This document shows positions 3,873 to 6,708 of a stretch of DNA of 6,708 nt, piece after piece. The stretch comes from Lachnospiraceae bacterium (GTDB taxonomy: Bacteria; Bacillota; Clostridia; Lachnospirales; Lachnospiraceae): assembly GCA_021199405.1 (NCBI GenBank), contig JAJQID010000123.1:1-6708 (forward strand), given 5' to 3'. The notes under the pieces are model-generated. The model saw only the letters and a list, made by a program, of their open reading frames with translations, was not told the DNA's origin and ran no database searches. Made by a program: the position numbers and the translations under genes. The first letter of the stretch is position 1, and each line of letters starts with the position of its first letter.

Positions 3873-6056
3873 ATGAAAAAAGTAAAAATAAAGCAGCCTG
3901 TCACGTCGGGCGTGGCCAGGGTTCCCATAGTCATGCAGCTGGAGTCGCTGGAGTGCGGCGCGGCGTGTCTGGCGATGATCCTTGCTTACTATGAGAAATG
4001 GATTCCGCTTGAGCGGGCGCGTGCGGACTGCGGTGTTTCCAGAGACGGATCCAATGCAAAAAATATTTTAAAGGCCGCCAGAAGCCATGGGCTGAACGCG
4101 AAGGCTTATCGTTATGAGCCGGAGACCCTGAAGGAGAGCGGCCATTTTCCCTGCATTATTCACTGGAATTTCAACCATTTTGTGGTTCTGAACGGGTTTA
4201 AGAAGGATAAAGCGGTCTTAAACGATCCGGCAAGAGGGACTTACAGCGTGTCCATGGAAACCTTTGACGAGTCGTTTACGGGCATCTGCCTGATGTTTGA
4301 GCCGTCGGAGAATTTTGAGCCGGGAGGAAGGCCAAAAAGCATCCTGCGGTTTGCCAAAAGCCGGCTGGAGGGAACGGGAAGCGCGGTTGCCTTTGTGGTG
4401 CTGGCGACGGCGATTTCCGCTCTGATCGGTGTGATCAAGCCGGGATTTTCAAGAATTTTTCTGGACCGGCTGCTGACAGGGCAAAATCCGGACTGGCTGT
4501 ATCCATTTGTCATCGGTTTATCACTCCTTGCGGCGGTGGAACTGCTGGTATCCTTTATCAACATCAATGTGAGCAACAAGATTGACGGGAAAATGGCCGC
4601 CTACGGCAATACCTCCTTCATGTGGAAGGTGCTCAGGATGCCGATGGAATTCTTTTCGCAGAGAATGGCCGGTGATATCCAGCAGCGCCAGGAGTCCAAC
4701 GCTTCTATTGCCGGAACACTGGTGAATACATTCGCGCCGTTGATTCTGAACGCGGTCATGCTGGTATTTTATCTGGTTGTGATGATTCGTTACAGCCCGC
4801 TTCTGACCGCAGTTGGCGTAGGCTCCATACTGATCAAAATCGTGGTGTCCCAGGTTGTTTCCAGGATGCGTGTGAATATTTCCCGTGTGAAGATGCGCTA
4901 CAAAGGTAAGCTTGCGGGAGCGACGGTGGCGGGCATTGAGATGATTGAGACCATCAAGGCCAGCGGGGCGGAGAACGGCTATTTTGAGCAGTGGGCCGGC
5001 TATCAGGCCGGCGTCAACACGCAGAGCGTCCGGAATCTGAAGCTGAAGCAGTATCTCTGGATTGTCAAGAAGATGGTATCGTCCCTTGCTGATATAGCTG
5101 TGCTTTCCATCGGTGTGTTTCTGACCATGCAGGGCGAGTTTACCATCGGTATGATTCTGGCGTTTCAGGGATATCTGAGCTCCTTCCTTTCTCCGGTAAA
5201 CGACATGATTGACGCAGGGGAGAGCATTCAGGAGATGCGCACGGAGATGGAGCGTGTGGAGGATGTGATGCAGTACCCCACAGATGTAAATTATGAAAAT
5301 GAGGACGGGAATGCCGAAAATAAGGAGTATGATAAGTTGTCCGGCCGCGTGGAAATGCGCAATGTCACATTTGGATATTCCCGTATGGGAGAGCCGTTGA
5401 TTGAAAATTTCAATCTGACGCTGGAACCCGGCAGCCGCGTAGCCTTTGTGGGCTCCTCCGGCTGCGGCAAATCCACGCTCTCGAAGCTGATTTCAGGCCT
5501 GTATAAGCCATGGAGCGGCGAGATTCTGTTTGACGGGAAGCCAATCTCGGAGATTGACCACAGTGTCTTTACCGGGTCGCTGGCGGTCGTTGATCAGGAT
5601 ATCATCCTTTTTGAGGATACCATCGCCAACAATATTAAAATGTGGGACAATTCCATCGAGGATTTTGAAATGATCATGGCGGCGCGGGATGCCCAGCTTC
5701 ACGAGGACATCATGCAGCGCGACGGCGGCTACCAGTATAAGATAACCGAGGGAGGCAAGGATTTCTCGGGCGGACAGCGCCAGAGAATGGAGATTGCCAG
5801 GGTGCTGGCTCAGGATCCCACCATTATCATCATGGATGAGGCTACCTCCGCTCTGGACGCAAGAACAGAGTATCAGGTGGTTCAGTCCATATGTGAGCGC
5901 GGAATCAGTTGTATCGTGGTGGCCCACAGGCTGTCCACCATCCGCGACTGTGATGAGATTATTGTTCTTGATCACGGCAAGGTGGCGGAGCGGGGAACCC
6001 ATGAAGAGCTGTACGCAAAGGGCGGTATATATACGCAACTGGTGTCTAACGAGTAA
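3873..6056 (+). CDS. NHLM/NHLP-type peptidase-containing ABC transporter (C39 peptidase, permease, ATPase)
   Basis: A complete 727-residue exporter that cleaves the leader of a ribosomally made peptide and pumps the product out. N-terminal C39 peptidase (about 18-145): oxyanion Q22, nucleophile C28 in LECGAACLAM, H102 in NFNHFVVLNG, D118 in LNDPARG, all present. Six likely membrane helices: about 172-190, 209-231, 285-306, 309-331, 401-420 and 424-445. ATPase about 492-725: Walker A GSSGCGKST (527-535), Q-loop Q575, signature FSGGQ (631-635), Walker B IIIMDEATSALD (651-662), switch H685. The ATPase therefore looks fully competent. The family cuts after a double-glycine-type leader, often of nitrile hydratase-like or Nif11-like precursors in NHLM clusters; no precursor is in this window. 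The start follows AGGAGG (3861-3866) six bases upstream. It lies between the adaptor and a second transporter, the usual NHLM trio. Confidence 0.93.
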   Translation: MKKVKIKQPVTSGVARVPIVMQLESLECGAACLAMILAYYEKWIPLERARADCGVSRDGSNAKNILKAARSHGLNAKAYRYEPETLKESGHFPCIIHWNFNHFVVLNGFKKDKAVLNDPARGTYSVSMETFDESFTGICLMFEPSENFEPGGRPKSILRFAKSRLEGTGSAVAFVVLATAISALIGVIKPGFSRIFLDRLLTGQNPDWLYPFVIGLSLLAAVELLVSFININVSNKIDGKMAAYGNTSFMWKVLRMPMEFFSQRMAGDIQQRQESNASIAGTLVNTFAPLILNAVMLVFYLVVMIRYSPLLTAVGVGSILIKIVVSQVVSRMRVNISRVKMRYKGKLAGATVAGIEMIETIKASGAENGYFEQWAGYQAGVNTQSVRNLKLKQYLWIVKKMVSSLADIAVLSIGVFLTMQGEFTIGMILAFQGYLSSFLSPVNDMIDAGESIQEMRTEMERVEDVMQYPTDVNYENEDGNAENKEYDKLSGRVEMRNVTFGYSRMGEPLIENFNLTLEPGSRVAFVGSSGCGKSTLSKLISGLYKPWSGEILFDGKPISEIDHSVFTGSLAVVDQDIILFEDTIANNIKMWDNSIEDFEMIMAARDAQLHEDIMQRDGGYQYKITEGGKDFSGGQRQRMEIARVLAQDPTIIIMDEATSALDARTEYQVVQSICERGISCIVVAHRLSTIRDCDEIIVLDHGKVAERGTHEELYAKGGIYTQLVSNE

Positions 6057-6071
6057 ACGGGAGAAAATCAT

Positions 6072-6708
6072 ATGGGTTGGTTTGACGAGCAGATCAGACA
6101 GAGAAAACAGAATGATGACGATATGTTTGCATCAGCGTTTTCCGGCATTGCGGACGCGGTCCTCGGTTCAAAGGTGTCTGATGCGTTTGAAAATGATGTG
6201 AAAAGGACAAAAAATGCCATTGATCAGATTTTGTCGTTTTATCATGTAAAAAGTCGGGAGCTGCCGGACGGCGTCAAAGATATGAACGAGCAGCTGGAAT
6301 ACCTGATGCGGCCATATGGCATCATGCGCAGAGGGGTGAAGCTTGAGAAAAGCTGGTATAAGGATGCCATCGGCGCCATGCTGGGCGTCAGGAAGGGGGA
6401 CGGGGCGGTGGTTGCACTGATTCCCTCAGGCCTTTCCGGTTACACCTATTATGATGCCGAAAGCGGAAGCCGTGTGAAGATCAACGCTAAAAACGAGAAT
6501 TTATTTGAGGACGAGGCAATTGCCTTTTATAAGCCGTTTCCGCTTCAGAAGCTGGATCTGTCGGCATTGCTTCGCTACATATTTGGTCTTCTTTCTGTCT
6601 CGGATTTCCTGTTTATGGCTCTTGCCACGCTGGGCTTGACGCTTGTAGGGCTTCTTACGCCAAGGCTCAATAACCTGCTCATGGGAACGGTCGTGGACAG
6701 CGGGAGTA
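6072..6708 (+). CDS. Second NHLM-type ABC transporter (permease/ATPase), 3' end outside the window
   Basis: The frame is open from ATG 6072 to the window end, giving 212 residues. GGGAGA (6059-6064) sits seven bases before the start, and the gene begins 15 bases after the peptidase transporter stops. The first ~65 residues are charged and helical. Residues about 75-170 form a mixed domain with GIMRRGVKLEKSWYKDAIGA followed by a beta-rich section, matching the non-peptidase N-terminal region of the second NHLM exporter subunit. A membrane segment follows (about 178-203, FGLLSVSDFLFMALATLGLTL with LTPRLNNLLMG after it), the first helix of the permease. No C39 cysteine motif is present. The ATPase would lie beyond base 6708 and is not seen. 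It probably pairs with the upstream transporter as a heteromeric exporter. Confidence 0.85.
   Translation, partial: MGWFDEQIRQRKQNDDDMFASAFSGIADAVLGSKVSDAFENDVKRTKNAIDQILSFYHVKSRELPDGVKDMNEQLEYLMRPYGIMRRGVKLEKSWYKDAIGAMLGVRKGDGAVVALIPSGLSGYTYYDAESGSRVKINAKNENLFEDEAIAFYKPFPLQKLDLSALLRYIFGLLSVSDFLFMALATLGLTLVGLLTPRLNNLLMGTVVDSGS

Noticed and set aside
3469..3876. 135-codon plus-strand frame overlapping the adaptor
   Set aside because: It is a shifted frame of the adaptor, rich in G and R, with no ribosome binding site.
3386..3934. 182-codon minus-strand open frame over the adaptor gene
   Set aside because: It is antisense to a gene with a recognisable NHLM-type N-terminus and has no credible start signal.
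5493..6071. 192-codon minus-strand open frame
   Set aside because: It is antisense to the ATPase domain, where all motifs are read on the plus strand.
5794..6201. 135-codon plus-strand frame across the junction of the two transporters
   Set aside because: It is a shifted frame of the ATPase C-terminus; the true next gene starts at 6072 with its own ribosome binding site.
1..6708. CRISPR array, tRNA or insertion sequence
   Set aside because: No regularly spaced repeats, cloverleaf-type sequence, transposase or terminal inverted repeats were seen on either strand.

Overview
The window looks like chromosomal DNA from a Gram-positive Clostridia, most probably Lachnospiraceae-like. The basis is the strong purine-rich Shine-Dalgarno sequences, the sigma-70 type TTGACT-17-TATAAT promoters, the RsbU/SpoIIE-style partner-switch proteins and an NHLM/NHLP-type peptide export operon. 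The family assignment is an inference from gene content, not from a marker gene. It divides into two unrelated loci.

Left locus (1-1053, visibly AT-richer over the gene). Two divergent sigma-70 promoters share a small control region. The left one fires out of the window towards a gene that starts just beyond base 1. The right one (114-142) drives a structured RNA (about 149-399) with two ~80-nt repeat units. Each unit can fold into the same H-type pseudoknot followed by the same 8-nt-loop hairpin, and four base pairs are changed on both strands between the copies. A strong intrinsic terminator closes the RNA. About 28 bases later comes a 208-residue protein that resembles the PBECR4 group of BECR-fold nucleases found in phages and conjugative elements. 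Promoter, tandem pseudoknot RNA, leaky terminator and RNase-like gene is the layout of a type III toxin-antitoxin system. I cannot match the RNA to a family I know, and this is the best candidate for something undescribed here.

Middle (1054-1346). A long imperfect hairpin probably ends the left transcript. It is followed by a possible extended -10 promoter and a leader hairpin in front of the next operon.

Right locus (1347-6708). Five genes run in the same direction with 15-44 base gaps: an anti-sigma-factor antagonist (STAS), a membrane-anchored PP2C-type phosphatase with an extracytoplasmic sensor, a very short NHLM-type secretion adaptor, a complete peptidase-containing ABC transporter (C39 peptidase, six membrane helices, ATPase), and the start of the second NHLM ABC transporter, cut by the window end. 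The transporter genes would cleave a double-glycine-type leader and export a ribosomally made peptide. The phosphatase and STAS protein would link an external signal to a partner switch. The switch kinase, the peptide precursor and any modification enzymes are not in the window.
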